Positions 32,536-44,649 of a stretch of DNA of 64,000 bases are shown one piece after another. Each line of letters begins with the position of its first letter. Position 1 is the stretch's first letter. The position numbers were made by a program, and so were the translations under genes. The stretch comes from Tetraselmis striata (lineage: Eukaryota; Chlorophyta; Chlorodendrophyceae; Chlorodendrales; Chlorodendraceae): NCBI GenBank assembly GCA_006384855.1, contig VCJN01000243.1, positions 78,501 to 142,500 on the forward strand. Direction: 5' to 3'. Under the pieces are notes generated by a model that worked only from the letters and a program-made list of their open reading frames with translations, was not told the DNA's origin and made no database searches.

Positions 32536-33891
32536 ACAAGGGATGTACCTTGTAGTATACAGGTCGGTGGCTGTCATGGCGGTTCCCGCCTCTGGTGGCC
32601 CGTAGCTGGATTTTTCTCAGGATTTCTGTTCGGATTTCTTAATTTTGCAGCTGGATCATGTAATTAGCATCCAGGTACCTGGGTACGGGTAGCAGCGGCG
32701 GTGCGTCTACCAACGGTGCGTCTATCACTCACCCATCGTCGTCGCCGGCCGCTGCTGCGGGCCGCTGCCCGAAGTAGTTATGTCCAGTACTACGACCGAA
32801 ATACAGTTGTCTACTCAGCAAATGGGTTCACGAGGTTTGTCGGGTGGTCGTCGGTGCTCTATCGCCAGTTTTTCGTCCTGCCGCGTAATTGGGCCGAGGC
32901 TCCGCCCGCCTGCTGCCGCGCTGTCGCCTAATTCCCAACAGCAACGCCTCCCCCGGCTAGAGAAGATTAGGTTGACGGCCAGCCGGCACATGCGCAACAG
33001 CCGAGGGTCCCGCAACCGCCCGCCCATCCAGCCTCGCCCCGCTGATATCGCGTCTCTCAGGTGTAGATTTTCGAGCCTTGGTCTGCAGACACTGAGTCCT
33101 ACGGTGCGTGCACGGTCCTTGCCCCGCGTGCGAGTAACAGTGCTAAGACGCGCCGGGTAGCCCTGCCGACCGCGCCTCGGTCAATTCCGCGTCAGAAACA
33201 CTACAACCAGCACGGCACGTCGTGAGCCAGAGTAGTTTGTTAAACCTGTGGCATCTGGGTCTGTCTCAGCCGGACACAGGATAGCCGGCACCCGCTTCAT
33301 AACCCATCTGACGCCCAGAATCCCCCGCCCGCAGACTGCCCTGAGAGCTCCGCGCTGCTTGCCTGGCGCCGGGTGCGGCCGGACGGAGGCTGCAGGCCAC
33401 GTGACCTGAGACGCCCTGGGGGTCGTCCGTTATCGGGTCGCCCAAGAAACTAAGGCCAGCCACCCGCCGAGTCAACTCGGCCGAGACCCGGCAGAGCCGG
33501 CCAAGCTGGGGTCCATCCACGAGACCGCGCGGCCGTTGGCACGCGTGCCTAGCATCTCGAATACCATGGGGAGGTGGGTGGCAGGCCCAACGCCGGTGTG
33601 CCACTTCCACTTCGGCTCCGCCTATATCGCCCACCGACGGCCGCCCGTCTTGTAGCTGCCTACCCGACATGCACGCCGACATATACCCCCTCCCCCCCCC
33701 CCCCCCCATCCCCCGCAAATCAGCCCCCAGCTCCGCATCTCTTGGTTTCTAGCTTCCACAACGTTCTCTTCCTGCCTGCCGACCTGCCTGCCTTCCATCG
33801 CGTGCTCGCTGACGCGCCGACACTTCGCCGCCCCCGGCGCAGCATCCTCATCGCGAGGAAGCCGAGCGGGCCGCTGCTGCCGGTGACCGAG
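32536..33891. other. No supported gene; upstream region of the peroxidase gene
   Basis: Short frames with no recognisable domains. Contains a 16-nt C run (33692-33707) near the proposed first exon of the glutathione peroxidase gene. Confidence 0.4.
33692..33707. repeat. C homopolymer, 16 nt
   Basis: Preceded by CCCCCT, so effectively a 22-nt pyrimidine run, about 185 nt upstream of the proposed peroxidase start codon. Confidence 0.9.
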
Positions 33892-35746
33892 ATGCACGGC
33901 GGCACGCCGAAGAGCAACTGTATGAGCATGCAGCGCCAGTATTTTAACAACAGGAAGGACGAAACGACCGCCAACGAATGGTGTTTTCCCTCCCCGCTGG
34001 CCCCACCCAAGCGCCGACCCACCCCGCCCAGCCCGACTCATTCGCAACTAACCTGTGAAGCATTGCAGGGTATACTACGTCTTGATTGCCGTCGCCGCGG
34101 GGGCGCTCATCACCTACTTGGCTATCACATACACGGTGCGCTCCTCAGCCTTGCCGCCCTAGCTGCAGCTACTTGCTAGCTTCCTCCCAGTCCTGTGTGG
34201 GCGCCGCTTGTCGCGGCAATGCGCCCCCTCACGTGCGCGACGGGAGCTAGGCTGTCGCGTATGTGTCGGTGGCGACGTTGAGGCGCGCTCCCTGTCCGCG
34301 GCAATTCTTGCGACTACGCCCGGCTCGCCCTTCCTGTGTTTTAACGACGCGTGCGCGATTCCCGCAGGGCGACAAGGTGAGCGTTCAGCCGCCTAACAGC
34401 GCAGGGTCGGAATGGGGGAGTGGCATCCACCAGGTCGGGTCCCTGCTTACCCCGTAGCGTTTCGTGTTGCTCGTCGCAGTCGTACGTTCACTCACTGCGA
34501 GCGCAGTCCGACGTTTTCGGCGCCCCTAAATTTGCCTGGCCTGGTGCGCGTAGGGACCCTCGAATTTTGGTGTGGTGAAGGTGCCTGGGGTGGTACCCCG
34601 CCCGCGGACGGACGTCTTCAGCGGCATCTTCAAGATGCTTGCTACGGATATATACGGCCATCCCCGCATCCTCTCTGAGTTTGGCGGCAAGGTGATTTCT
34701 ACCTCTGATTCTCTCTTGTTATTCTTTCCGACTCCCATTACTCAGATTTTTCCTCCCGGCTGAAGAGACAGTGACCCCGTGTTGCTGTGATGGGCTTTGG
34801 ATCAGGCGCAGGTTGAATCAATACTAACAGAGTCTGACCGACACATTCGCTCACAGGTGACCATGGTGGTGAACGTCGCCAGCAACTGCGGGTACACCGA
34901 GTCCAACTACCGCGGCCTGCGTTACCTGCAGGACAAGTACCGCAACCTGGTGAGCCTTCTATAAGCATCTGTGGTCCTGAATAGTGAATCAATCAGTTTA
35001 CAAGCTTGCCATGTGTACCCGACGCTGAGTGGCAGCCCCCCCCCCCCCCCCCCCCTGGGCCCCACTTTCCTGGCTTGAAATGTCAGGGTTTCGAGATCCT
35101 GGCATTCCCAAGCAACCAGTTCCAGCAGGAGCCGGGCACCAACGACGAGATTCTCAAGTTTGCCAAGTCTCGCTTTGGCGCGTCCTTCACGCTGTTTGAA
35201 AAGGTGCAGACCACTGCAGCCGGCGGCTTGCAAAACCTTCCCTCCCAACCACCTTTGTCTCCACCCTTCCTTCCGACCTTCCCAGCATTATCAGATGCAC
35301 TGTGGCTGACATGTTGCGCCACACTCCTGTGCCTGTTGAATCACAGGCCGACGTGAACGGGAAGGGCACCCACCCTGTGTACAAGTTCCTGAAGCGCGAG
35401 CTTCCCGTGGAGGCGGGCGGGCAGGGGGAGGATCTCCAGCTATCGTGGAACTTTCAAAAGGTGCGGCCTCGTCTACCGCCTTTCTTACCAGTTTCTTCTT
35501 CCCAGTGACTGTGTATGCGTGGTGGTGGTTTGGGGGAAGGGGTGTGATTGCTACATGGGCTGAGGCGGACGACTGCTCGTGTGCTGTGACTGATTTGGTT
35601 GGCGGCATGTGCGCATGCAGTTTCTGGTGAACAGGTCAGGCCACCCCGTGTCGCTGCATGGCGCACAGTTCGATTTCGGGAAACTGGAGGCCGAAATCCA
35701 GCAGCTGCTGAGCGAGGATCGGCCAGAGCTCACGACCATGCGCTAG
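33892..35746 (+). CDS. Glutathione peroxidase-like thiol peroxidase, multi-exon
   Basis: Secure exons: 34554 or 34581 to 34691, 34857-34949, 35087-35203, 35347-35460, 35621-35746, all joined in phase 0 by GT-AG introns of 137-165 nt. The protein has the peroxidatic-Cys block (V-V-N-V-A-S-N-C-G-Y-T-E), the Gln block (F-P-S-N-Q-F-Q-Q-E-P-G), and the Trp block (L-S-W-N-F-Q-K-F-L-V-N). The nucleophile is Cys (TGC), not selenocysteine. The second conserved Cys of F-P-C-N-Q-F is Ser, and the helix where plant-type enzymes keep a resolving Cys has none, so it looks like a one-Cys enzyme. It should reduce hydroperoxides with a thiol donor. Upstream, 33892-33938 (ATG), 34069-34135 and a 9-nt exon 34368-34376 splice in phase and would add a short N-terminus plus a 22-residue hydrophobic helix (V-Y-Y-V-L-I-A-V-A-A-G-A-L-I). 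This would anchor the enzyme in a membrane. Those upstream exons are tentative. Confidence 0.85.
35036..35055. repeat. C homopolymer, 20 nt, in a peroxidase intron
   Basis: Inside the intron 34950-35086 of the peroxidase gene, about 30 nt before the 3' splice site, where it may act as an extreme polypyrimidine tract. Confidence 0.9.
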
Positions 35747-36490
35747 GCGCGCGATGAGCGATCCATATTTGATCCCGGGGGAAAGGGTGGGGTGGTTGTG
35801 GAGGGGGGGGGAGGGGCAGCTTCCACAGGCGCGCAGCCTGTTGGGGTTGAGGGTAGGGATTCCGCCCTGCGCCCAACTACGGCCACGGTGGCGCAGGTAG
35901 TAGTTTGTAGCGGCCCTGGAGCCAGACCTGAGGGTTGAGTTGCATTTTCATGCAAGATAGTAAGCAAACGTTATGCCTCTTGCCCGGGGGAAACCCACTT
36001 GCCTCTTGGCCTGGCTGGGACCCCGGCATGCCTGCATCATCATGCCGAAAGTCTCCTCGCATAATTCACTGAATTTTGTCATAGCATATGGAAGCGTGGG
36101 ACATTGCGCGATGTTCGCCCCCATGCGGTCGCTCCTGCGTGTGATTGTGTCCTCTTCATCGGATACTATTCCATTTCATCAACACATGCAGAAACGTCAA
36201 TTGCATCCAATCATGCCAGCCTGTCTAATCATCTGGAAACTTGCAACCTGGTTGGACACGGTCCTCAGTGCGGAGCGCCCGCCGCAGCGCAAACAGCGAT
36301 GCCACATCGGTTTGTAGGCTGCTAGAGTTGCAAGAAGTGTTCATACGAGTACAAGAAGTATCCGTGAGGCTGACGCTTGCGGATGCGAGATTTGTTGTAC
36401 AGCCAGGGTTGTTGCCTTCTCATGCAAGACATATGCTACGCGCAACGTACTTGATATCTGGTGCAATACAGCGGCCTATGTGCAGGGAAA

Positions 36491-36509
36491 GGGGGGGGGG
36501 GGGGGGGGG
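36491..36509. repeat. G homopolymer, 19 nt
   Basis: Intergenic, about 0.7 kb downstream of the peroxidase stop codon. Confidence 0.9.
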
Positions 36510-36835
36510 ATACCGGAAGGGGATGCTTTTGGAGTCGTGAGTGGATGCTGTACGAGCATGTCTGGGAGATACAGGTACTGGTATGAACACGCTTTATTTG
36601 CGCTCTGTACGGGTGTCGACGAGCTTAGTTTAGAAAAGGGGTGAGTATGTCATGTACTAATTGGGGCACTGGCATAATGTTGATGATTTTGTCTAGTCTC
36701 CGTGATTATTTACTCTGGATGATCCGAATCAGAAAGGGCACGCTGGCATGTTCCTTTAAAATGCGAGTTCTCATGAGTAGTGCGTCGTCGGCACCCGTAA
36801 ACATGGCTGCCCTCGTTCGGCTTTGTCCAGGCGAA

Positions 36836-36859
36836 GGGGGGGGGGGGGGGGGGGGGGGG
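36836..36859. repeat. G homopolymer, 24 nt
   Basis: Intergenic, only 326 bp from the preceding G run. Confidence 0.9.
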
Positions 36860-37289
36860 TCGCTAATCTATCACCCCGTTCTTAGGGGAGTGATAAATCA
36901 AAACACGTTGAGGTAAGCTGCGCTTCACTGACTGCTATGTTTATTTGCATCGGCATGCAAACAAAGCATGCATGTATATTTGCATCTATCTTAACTGACT
37001 GCTATGTTTATTTGCATCGTCATGTTCCGATTAGCACGGGACTAGCACGAGTCCGCCTGTTCTGTACGTGTACCCGTAGTTAGCTCGCCAGTCCGCGGGC
37101 TCGTCGCAATCGCGTGTACTACCATGACTGCCGTGTAACGTCGCGCAAGGTACGAGTACCGGCTACCTCATCTGTCCGGCGTTATTACATACCTCATGGG
37201 TCGTCGGACATGAGGTCTGTAATATCGCGCACTACTATCGAACAGATCCTTCACTCCTTCGTAACCCAAAACTAATGACGAGTGGCTCA

Positions 37290-37970
37290 ATAATTTATCT
37301 CTCGTCGAATTTAGCTATAACAATGCCTTCCACTTCTCAATTAACCGCACCCCAATCAAGGCCCGTTACGGCATGAACTCGCATACACCAGTTAAACTTA
37401 TTGTTCCAACATGTTCAGTGACCCAGCTGACCGTTGCATAGACATTGTACAAAAAATACAAGACACCCACGCCTTAGTAACATAGCAATTAAAACTCGCC
37501 AATGGCTATCAATGAAATACGGTTAGCTCACGCCAACCGTAAAACACGCCCCGATGCATTCTACGAACACCTCTTACGGTATGGCTGAGTAGTGTTCACA
37601 CGACACCTTTTGCTTTGCAATCAACCCGTTCGAAAATTTCGTCAACACTATATCGGCCCATACCCCGCCGTCCGCAGACTTTCCTCACATGCATATTTAC
37701 CATCTTCGCCTGCCTCCCACTATGGATTGCCATTCCGTATTCCTCATCTCTCGCCTTCCCCGCTGTGAATCCCTGGACACCCCCGCCGATACCGTTCCCG
37801 CCCGAGTCGAGCCCCCGCAAGACGAATTCATCGTCGATGCCATCCGCGACCATCGCATAGACCAACAGTCACTGCATCATGTCCGCGGCCCTGCCTTAGT
37901 CTTTTTAGTTCACTGATTTGGCTACGACGACTCCCATGACTTGGGAGTAGCCATACGCCAATCTAAAAAA
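37290..37970 (+). pseudogene. Gypsy chromovirus integrase/chromodomain fragment
   Basis: Across several frame breaks the plus strand reads W-L-N-N-L-S-L-V-E-F-S-Y-N-N-A (end of the integrase core), R-K-F-R-Q-H-Y-I-G-P-Y-P, then L-R-L-P-P-T-M-D-C-H-S-V-F-L-I-S-R-L and P-A-L-V-F-L-V followed by Y-D-D-S-H-D. These match, block by block, the integrase C-terminus and chromodomain of the element at 9044-17789 at moderate divergence. No LTR is seen beside it. Confidence 0.75.
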
Positions 37971-38649
37971 TGTCGACATGCTACACGATTACGCCCATTA
38001 AGCCCCCTCTCTCCGGCAAATGTTACAAAAACTGATTATCGTTCCATGTCCGCAAAGTACCCCGCCCGCTTCCCTTTACGTTGGGGCTGGGATGGGATGT
38101 TAGGGATACCATTATAACCCTATACCTGCATACCCATACTCATCATAGTCGCACCGAATCTCGTAAACACCTGCATATTCATATATCTACATATATACTA
38201 CTTATACGCGCATTGCTCATCAGCTCATTGCCCGTACGCCCCCGATACATGTTACACGTCATACCAACGTACGGCTACATATTACGCCCGCATGCCTCTG
38301 CCCGAGCCCGAGGCTTCCCGCAGCAATCCCAGATGGCTTCAACACTAGTTGCATCTACAATCCTAGTGCATGCTTGCAACTGGCTGCAAAGCCAGTAGCT
38401 GTAGAAAGCCGTGTACCCCCCGGTACACTGTCACAATTTCCTTTGCTGCAAACTTTTCCTTGCCAAAGCTAAAGGCCAGCTCCGAGACCAGTGAAAGCAA
38501 TACATAATATCCAAGCATGTCATACGTCTGCGGGCAGCCGCATGTATAGCCATCTATCCGGTACACGGGCGGCCGAGTACCGGCATATCGCGATGTGCGC
38601 GTATAGATCACGGACAGCCGAGTATCCGTACGAGTACAGCTAACACCAC

Positions 38650-39973
38650 ATGTACCTGGCGATTCCGGCCGCCCGCCTCTTCGTGCGTGAGCTCCACGAC
38701 GTCATGGGCTTCAAGTGGGGCGCCGGCCGCGTCCGGATGACGACGCGACTTCGCGGGGGCGACATGCAATGGTGGACACATATTCCCGCTCATTCCAATG
38801 GCAAGCCCATCCACCGGTCGGAATGCTGAGACCGCCTACATCCACTACTAGGTTGTTGCGTAAGGACAACCAAGCGGTGTGCAGCGTCCTCGCCGGGCTC
38901 ACCTCCCGGTCCCCGGAGATGATGGCGGAGCTGCGCCGGCTGTGATACCAGCTGGACATTCAACAATGGCATTCACGTCAAGGCGCGCTATACGGTGGGC
39001 CGCCAGCGTTTGGGCGGACCGCCTGGGGCGGCACCCGGACAAGGACGACAACTGGCAGCTCGACCCCGTGCAATTTTCGAAGCTCGAGGCCGAGTGGGGG
39101 CCCACTCTGCTGACCGCTTCGCGTCGGCCCTCAACGCGATGCTACCGTGCTACAAAGCGGCATGGTTGCGAGGCGGTGGGCTCCCTACACCTCTAATGAG
39201 CACTAGCGGGCGGACAACATCTACTGCAACCTTCCCATAAGCTCCCGCCTGACTTAGTGCATAAGCTACGGCAGAGCGGAGCAGCCGCCACCGTTGTGGA
39301 GCCCCGGTGGGAGTGCAAGGTGTGGCACCAAGCACTCACTGAGATGGCCTCATGGCCGTCGCCGCGCGGGTAGTGCCGCCACGCCCTGAGCTCTTAAGGC
39401 AAGGGCGGCGGGCAGGACGCGGTGTGCTCGAGGCGCCGCGCTGGGCCATAAACATCTTCAAGGTGTCGTTCCGGCCTGGCTGCACATTCGCCGGGGCGCG
39501 GTGAGCGCTACCATGGCGCTAGTCCCCGTAGAATGACTGCTTGTGGTACCGTCCGCACGCGTGGCGCGCGCCTTCAAGCACGTTGTATTTGGACATTGAG
39601 CCCAGTGGAACCTGTCCGTGGGCGGTCACTACTATGCACCCAAACATGCGTACAATGCTGGGCACCGATCGGTCGGCTTGACGAAACGGCCTTGGCTCTG
39701 TTTGCCTCGGCCTGGCCCAAGAACTCCGGCGAGACTTACGGCATCGCGATCAAGCCCTTTTCCGGTCGGCACCACAGTGTACCCCCTTGGGTGCCACGGT
39801 ATCTATCTACCATCGCGCGTTTCATCGCGTGGCGGGGACTGCGAGGCTCGGTCAAGGACAAGAGCATGCAACACTACCCATCGGCTATCGGCGGCTTGTG
39901 CCGCGATGATGGCGTGTCTGGCTTGACATCGCTCGGCATAAGTCCCGGCATGACTGTCGCTGGTGTGAGTTGA
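38650..39973 (+). pseudogene. DIRS-like pol fragment: RNase H and recombinase N-terminus
   Basis: Starts Y-L-A-I-P-A-A-R-L-F-V-R-E-L-H-D-V, continues D-M-Q-W-W and P-I-H-R (the RT to RNase H connection), then G-I-H-V-K-A-R-Y and S-A-D-R-F-A-S-A-L-N-A-M-L-P (the DLFAS segment after RNase H). It ends with the recombinase core-binding domain (N-S-G-E-T-Y-G-I-A, I-A-R-F-I-A-W-R-G, S-M-Q-H-Y-P-S-A-I; 39650-39960). Stops and frameshifts are frequent. It breaks off at 39973 against an oppositely oriented LTR/gag fragment. Confidence 0.75.
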
Positions 39974-40540
39974 ACGCAACTCCTTCATCTCATGCTCCGC
40001 CGCATGCGAACGGTTGATACGCAGCTCCTCGAAGTTAACGAATCCTTTCCGCACGTACTCGTACTAAAGCCCTTGGTACTCCGTAGACATCTTCTCGACT
40101 CGGTCGGTTAGTCCGCGGAGTGCCGCCACCATATCGTTACGTGCCTCGCCTGTCGAGGTAGGATTCTCGCCTCTCGGCGCACCACTCGTCGGGGTCGGCT
40201 ATGCGACCGTAGCAGGTGGCCCCGCTTGGTCGCCCCCGTCGATAGGTGGTGTTTGGTTGTCTGGGTTGGCCATTATCTCGTCTCTTCTCGCTGTCTCAGC
40301 TCCGAAGCAAGTGTTAGGGCCCAGTTAATTAGGGAACCTAGCGGTAATAGGTACCCGTAATTAGAGAGTCTCCCTTGATCTCAGCGGAAGGAATAGTAGA
40401 TAATTGCGGTCAATTCTGGGGTCAATTATACTTAGGGGTTCTTGCGTTCTCTCAGTCTAGTCGTCGGCGGTATTTATATCCGCGAGGAATTTCCGACTAG
40501 TACACTCGTACTGTGCTGTGATGCAACTACGGTGTGCTGT
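39974..40540 (-). mobile_element. LTR and gag 5' end of a third LTR retrotransposon
   Basis: On the minus strand a promoter-like stretch with TATAAATA (GGATATAAATACCG, near 40470) is followed about 190 nt later by an ATG (40273) opening a Gag-like N-terminus (M-A-N-P-D-N-Q-T-P-P, then N-D-M-V-A-A-L-R-G-L-T-D-R-V-E-K). One stop breaks it, and it is cut at about 39974. This fits an LTR, primer site and gag start, with the rest missing. No partner LTR is found, so the limits are uncertain. Confidence 0.45.
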
Positions 40541-41069
40541 CTAGAAGCAGCCAATAAATTAAGGAAACTTCTGTGAAGTTAGCCCAGTAGCTATATGGCC
40601 TATTTATGCCGCAGCACTTAGTACCGGATTCCAAATGTATAGGAAACTCGGCATAGACTAGCATCAGGCAAAACACGGTACCGTAGGTACTCGTAGTCGC
40701 TAATAGCCAGTCTACTAGGTCTAGCGGTACTATACATGGCTGGAGTATGGAATACTTCACCCAGGTTGACCTCATCGCCAAGGTGAGGAAGGGCATGGAA
40801 CCGTCGCGCATGTGGAGAAGGACGCACCATAGGTCCGCAGCTATACGCCAGCTAACATAATGGTCAAAACGCCAGGCTTGGCGGAGAGACTACGCGAGGA
40901 GTTGGGCAGCACGTGGGAACTCGGGTAGAATTCCGCGCGGCGGTCACGGTGCTCGGCATGCGGTGTTTTACGCACGTGGTAAGGCGGGCGTGCAGTACGC
41001 TACGTGCGACATCTTCGTTGTTCCCCGGCGGACGGCTCTTTTGGTCATATCAAGAATTATAGAGGTTTG

Positions 41070-41552
41070 TGTCGGAGGGAGATTGCCGAAGTGATGGCTG
41101 AGTGGCACTATCACTGATGGAAAGAGAGTCGGCGAGAGTCGGCGTGTATGCGTCGAATCACGTCGAGTGCCAGCAAGCGAGATGCAAACTGGGAAGGCAA
41201 AGGGCTGCTATGAGCCGTGGGCGATGGACGAAAGATAGTCGCTGTCGCCGTGGTGATGGCTGAGTGGCACTGTCACGAGAGAGAAAGGGTTAGTCGGAAT
41301 ATTTCTGGAAAAGCATTTGACTGAATTACAAGGAGCCGAGGCTGGCAATGTATACCAGCCGGCTAGGTGTCAATTAGGATGGACACCTCTCCGTCGAAGA
41401 AGGCCAACTGGCAAAGATGCCTAGGTGCCATGCTTTGGTGCCGTACTTCTGCCATACGGTCCAATTTAGGCATATGTACGGCAGCCAGAAAAATGCGGAT
41501 TTCACAGAGAGAAAAAGCGGATTCAGGGTACCGGGGTACCCTGGGTCCAACA
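41070..41552 (-). repeat. 3' LTR of copia copy 2
   Basis: 483 bp. Plus strand begins TGTCGGAGGG and ends GGTCCAACA. The polypurine tract AGGATGAGGAGGGG lies at 41553-41566 on the minus strand. Confidence 0.95.
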
Positions 41553-41559
41553 CCCCTCC

Positions 41560-43296
41560 TCATCCTATGGAATCCCGCGGGCGCAGGACTGATGGCGGCA
41601 GAGGCGCAACACATGGCTCCTCGGATGACCCCATTAGGAAAGCGCGGAAACGAAGAAAGGTAGACAGCGGCAGCGCCTTAGTGAAGAAATCGGCGAGCTG
41701 GTCTGCGGTAGGCAAGTAGTGCATGTCGATGACGCCGTCTTGGCAGAGTTGGGCTGCATACTGAAACTTGAGGTCAATGTGGCGTTGCGCGCCTGTAATC
41801 ATACCATGCTTCACCTGAACGATGCACGCTTGACTGTCCTCGCATACCCGTACCGGGTCAGTGGTGGGGTGGTGGAGCTGGCGCAGAAGAACGCGAATAA
41901 ACGCCAGACATTTGCAGGCCATGCAGAGCGCCACGAACTCCGCCTCGGCAGTAGACAAGGCCACGCTCTTTTGAACTTGCGCGCGGTAGGCGACTGGGGT
42001 GCCGTGCACCATGGCAAGATAGCCGGTACTGGAGCTGCGTCTGGGCACGAAGGTTGCCCAATCAGCGTCCACAAAAAAGAGGAAGTCAGGTGCCTCGTTG
42101 TCCGGTTGCTTCTGGAAAATGAGGCCATGGTTGGGGGTGCCCTTGAGGTAGCGTAGCACCGATACGGCTATCTGCCAGTGACGCTCGGTGGGGGACGCCA
42201 TGTAGGCGCACAGGCGGCCGACCACGAACGCGATGTCCGGGCGTGATGCCACAGCCAGCCAGATAAGGCTACCAACAAGATTGGGATAGGGAAAGAGTTT
42301 GGTGTCGAGGGGCGTGCCTGTAGGGTCATGAAATTCGGTATCCGGTGTGCAGGGTCGGCGGCGAGGCGCGCACGCCGCCATGTTGAAGGTAGTCGGGATG
42401 TCATTGATGTATTTCTCCTGATGGAGGTGGAGCACGCCCCCCGTCTTGCGGTCAATGGCCATGCCAAGAAGCCAGGTGCATAGGCCGTCAGTAGTCGCAT
42501 CAAACGTAGAGAAGAGAGAAGTCTGAAAACGCTCCCGGATGTCGGACGACGGGGGGGTAGCTAGCATGATGTCATCGACGTAGACGCATAGGATGGCCAG
42601 CAGCGATCCATCGACTGCGAGTAGCGTCCATACGCCTGGATCGCACTCGGAGCTGACGAAGCCGAAGTCATGGAGAAAAGAAGAAAAGCGCAGAAATCAT
42701 GCCTTGGGTGCCTGCGGCAGGCCATAGAGTGCCTTAACGAGTTTCCAAGCCTGATCCCTGCGGTCGTAGCCGGGGGGGGGGGGGGGGGGGGGATAGACGT
42801 AGACATCTTCATCGAGGTTAGCGTTGAGGAAAGCACAGGTGACGTCGAACCGGTACAGCTCCCATTCAAGTTGAACTGCGAGAGCAATAGTGGTGCGCAA
42901 GGCGATGAAACTGACGACTGGGGCATAGGTCTTAGTGTCATCATAGTTCTCGCCGGCAGTAAGTTGATCGCCGCGGACAACCACTCTGGCCTTGCGCTTG
43001 ATGAGGTTGCCATCCTTGCCTTGTTTCTTCGCGAAGGCCCATGCCGTCTGTATGATGATTCCTTACGGGTTGTCACGGCGAAGCTCAGGAATGCTGATCC
43101 AAACAAAGGTCTCCATCTTGGTGATAGAGGCGATCTCTCGGTCCATGGACTGTTTCCAGTTATCGGGGTGATTGCTGGAGGTGGCCTCCTTGTAGGTGCG
43201 CGGCGCCTTGGACACGCGGACAGTGGGTGCTGGCAGGGCAAGGGCGGCCATATGCGCCGGGTAGGGGCGCACAACTTCCGCGATGGCGGATGCCAC
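41560..43296 (-). pseudogene. pol: Copia RT and RNase H
   Basis: One reading frame spans 43296 to 41560 with two nonsense codons: TAA at 43063-43065 and a TGG-to-TGA change at 42697-42699 (copy 1 keeps the Trp in K-A-W-F-L). RVT_2 features: D-D-T-K-T-Y-A-P-V, F-D-V-T-C-A-F-L-N-A (motif A), L-Y-G-L-P-Q-A and C-V-Y-V-D-D-I-M-L (catalytic block just before 42567). RNase H follows: V-D-A-D-W-A, S-T-A-E-A-E-F-V-A-L, D-S-Q-A-C-I, R-H-I-D-L-K-F and L-A-D-F-F-T-K. A 21-nt homopolymer encodes the Pro run after V-Y-V-Y. Apart from the two stops the enzyme looks complete. Confidence 0.9.
42772..42792. repeat. G homopolymer, 21 nt, within RT coding sequence
   Basis: Encodes poly-Pro on the minus strand; the corresponding tract in copia copy 1 is 13 nt (30798-30810), so the run has changed length since the copies diverged. 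Confidence 0.9.
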
Positions 43297-43317
43297 TAGC
43301 TTGGGGTGGTAGTCGCT

Positions 43318-43354
43318 GAGGTCGACATAAGGGGCAGGCCCTTATGTCGACCTC
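43318..43354. repeat. 16-bp perfect hairpin at the gag/RT junction
   Basis: GAGGTCGACATAAGGG (43318-43333), loop GCAGG, CCCTTATGTCGACCTC (43339-43354). Copy 1 has only one arm at this place (TATGTCGACCTCAGCGAC). The second arm therefore looks like a local inverted copy made by template switching. Confidence 0.85.
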
Positions 43355-44649
43355 ATAAGTCGTATATGTGTGCTGATCCACTGGAGTGAGGAGTTGGTAG
43401 TGCTGTGGCGTCCCCCTCCTGATGACGCGGAAGATACGTCTCTTCTGGTTGCGGAGGCGGGGGCCCCTCCTGCGCGGAGGCAAGCGCCGTTGATGGTGGC
43501 ATCTGAGGCGGCATGAGAGGTGGCGCGTGGGGCCCCTCCTGCTGGTCCAAGGGTTGCGGGTGTCGTTGTAGAAATGATGGCCTGGCGGCGCCTGATGGCG
43601 GTAGTTGTCGCGAGTTGTCGCGGGTGGTGGCGATAGTTGGTGTTGACGCGACGCTCCGCAGGCGCGCGCTGATGGCGGTCGTAGCGAGGGTTGGTCATGG
43701 TGCTGGTCGGCGTGGTGTCATCCAGGATACGCATGCCGTTGGCATGGCGCCTGGCCACACACTGCTGTTGGGTATGGCCCGGACGGTCACACCGCCTGCA
43801 GACAACGCTGGGCCCGGTGGTGTGCTGCGGGTCCCTGGGGCTGCAGGAATTGAGGTTGGGTGGGCACGCGCGGACGCGCTGCTGACGCTGACGCTTGCGC
43901 GCCTCCATGTTCTGTCCGGCGCTGATGATGGTCGCCAGCTTCTCGTTGACAGTGGCCGCCGAGGTGGTGGTGTCGACGATATGATCGTAGTCTGGGTGAA
44001 GGCCTGGGATGAGGTAGTTGGCAGCCACGTACTCGAAGGTCCACTTGCCATGTGCCTTGTTCAGCAGGTTCCAGAGGTTCTGGTAGCGCCGAACATACAC
44101 CTGAACCGGCTCATTCGGGAGTTGGCCCGCTGTGATCTCTTCCTCCAAGCGCTTACGCTCCTCCATGGCTGAGCCCTGGAGCTCAGTAAGAAGAGCCTTC
44201 CATGCTGTATATCCACACTTCCTGGAATCCATGTTGATGCTGTTGACGATGGCCAGTTCCATGGGATAATGAGCTGTCGCGTGGCGTAGGGCTGCCAGAA
44301 GGATCATTTGCTCCTGACGGGCGCCTTTGCCCTTGGTGGTGTCCAAGTAGCCAGCGCTGCCGAGAGCGATCTTGACGGCTTGAGCGTTCTCCCGTGTAGA
44401 GATGGTGCTGTCCCAGATGGGGACGTTCTTGAGGTCGAGTGTCGGCTTCACTGCAGCTGGCTTGATATGCTGGATGTCCTCGGAGTCATTGTCTGGCGCC
44501 CCGTCCATGTTGAAGGCGTCGTCAGAACTGGTATCATCACGGAAGTCAGGAGCTGGTGGGGCGTGGCCAGGGTCGGTCTTGATCGCACTCTGCCGAGCCA
44601 GATTGGCCAAGGGGGCGTTCATCATGCCGGTGTTGATGCTGGTAGACAT
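43355..44649 (-). pseudogene. gag: Copia Gag, copy 2
   Basis: Open from the ATG at 44649. Residues 1-300 match copy 1 Gag and include a canonical knuckle C284-x2-C287-x4-H292-x4-C297 (C-R-R-C-D-R-P-G-H-T-Q-Q-Q-C). Past about 43600 the homologous reading moves to another frame (43353-43550: E-G-P-H-A-P-P and H-Q-E-G-D-A-T-A-L-P), which corresponds to the sequence after the methyltransferase in copy 1. So about 1.3 kb of copy 1 (roughly 28900-30220) has no counterpart here. Confidence 0.85.

Larger units (their letters stand above)
35747..37289. other. Intergenic, two long G runs
   Basis: No supported gene. Contains G runs at 36491-36509 and 36836-36859 and a short tandem duplication of CTGACTGCTATGTTTATTTG (about 36929 and 36995). 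Confidence 0.5.
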
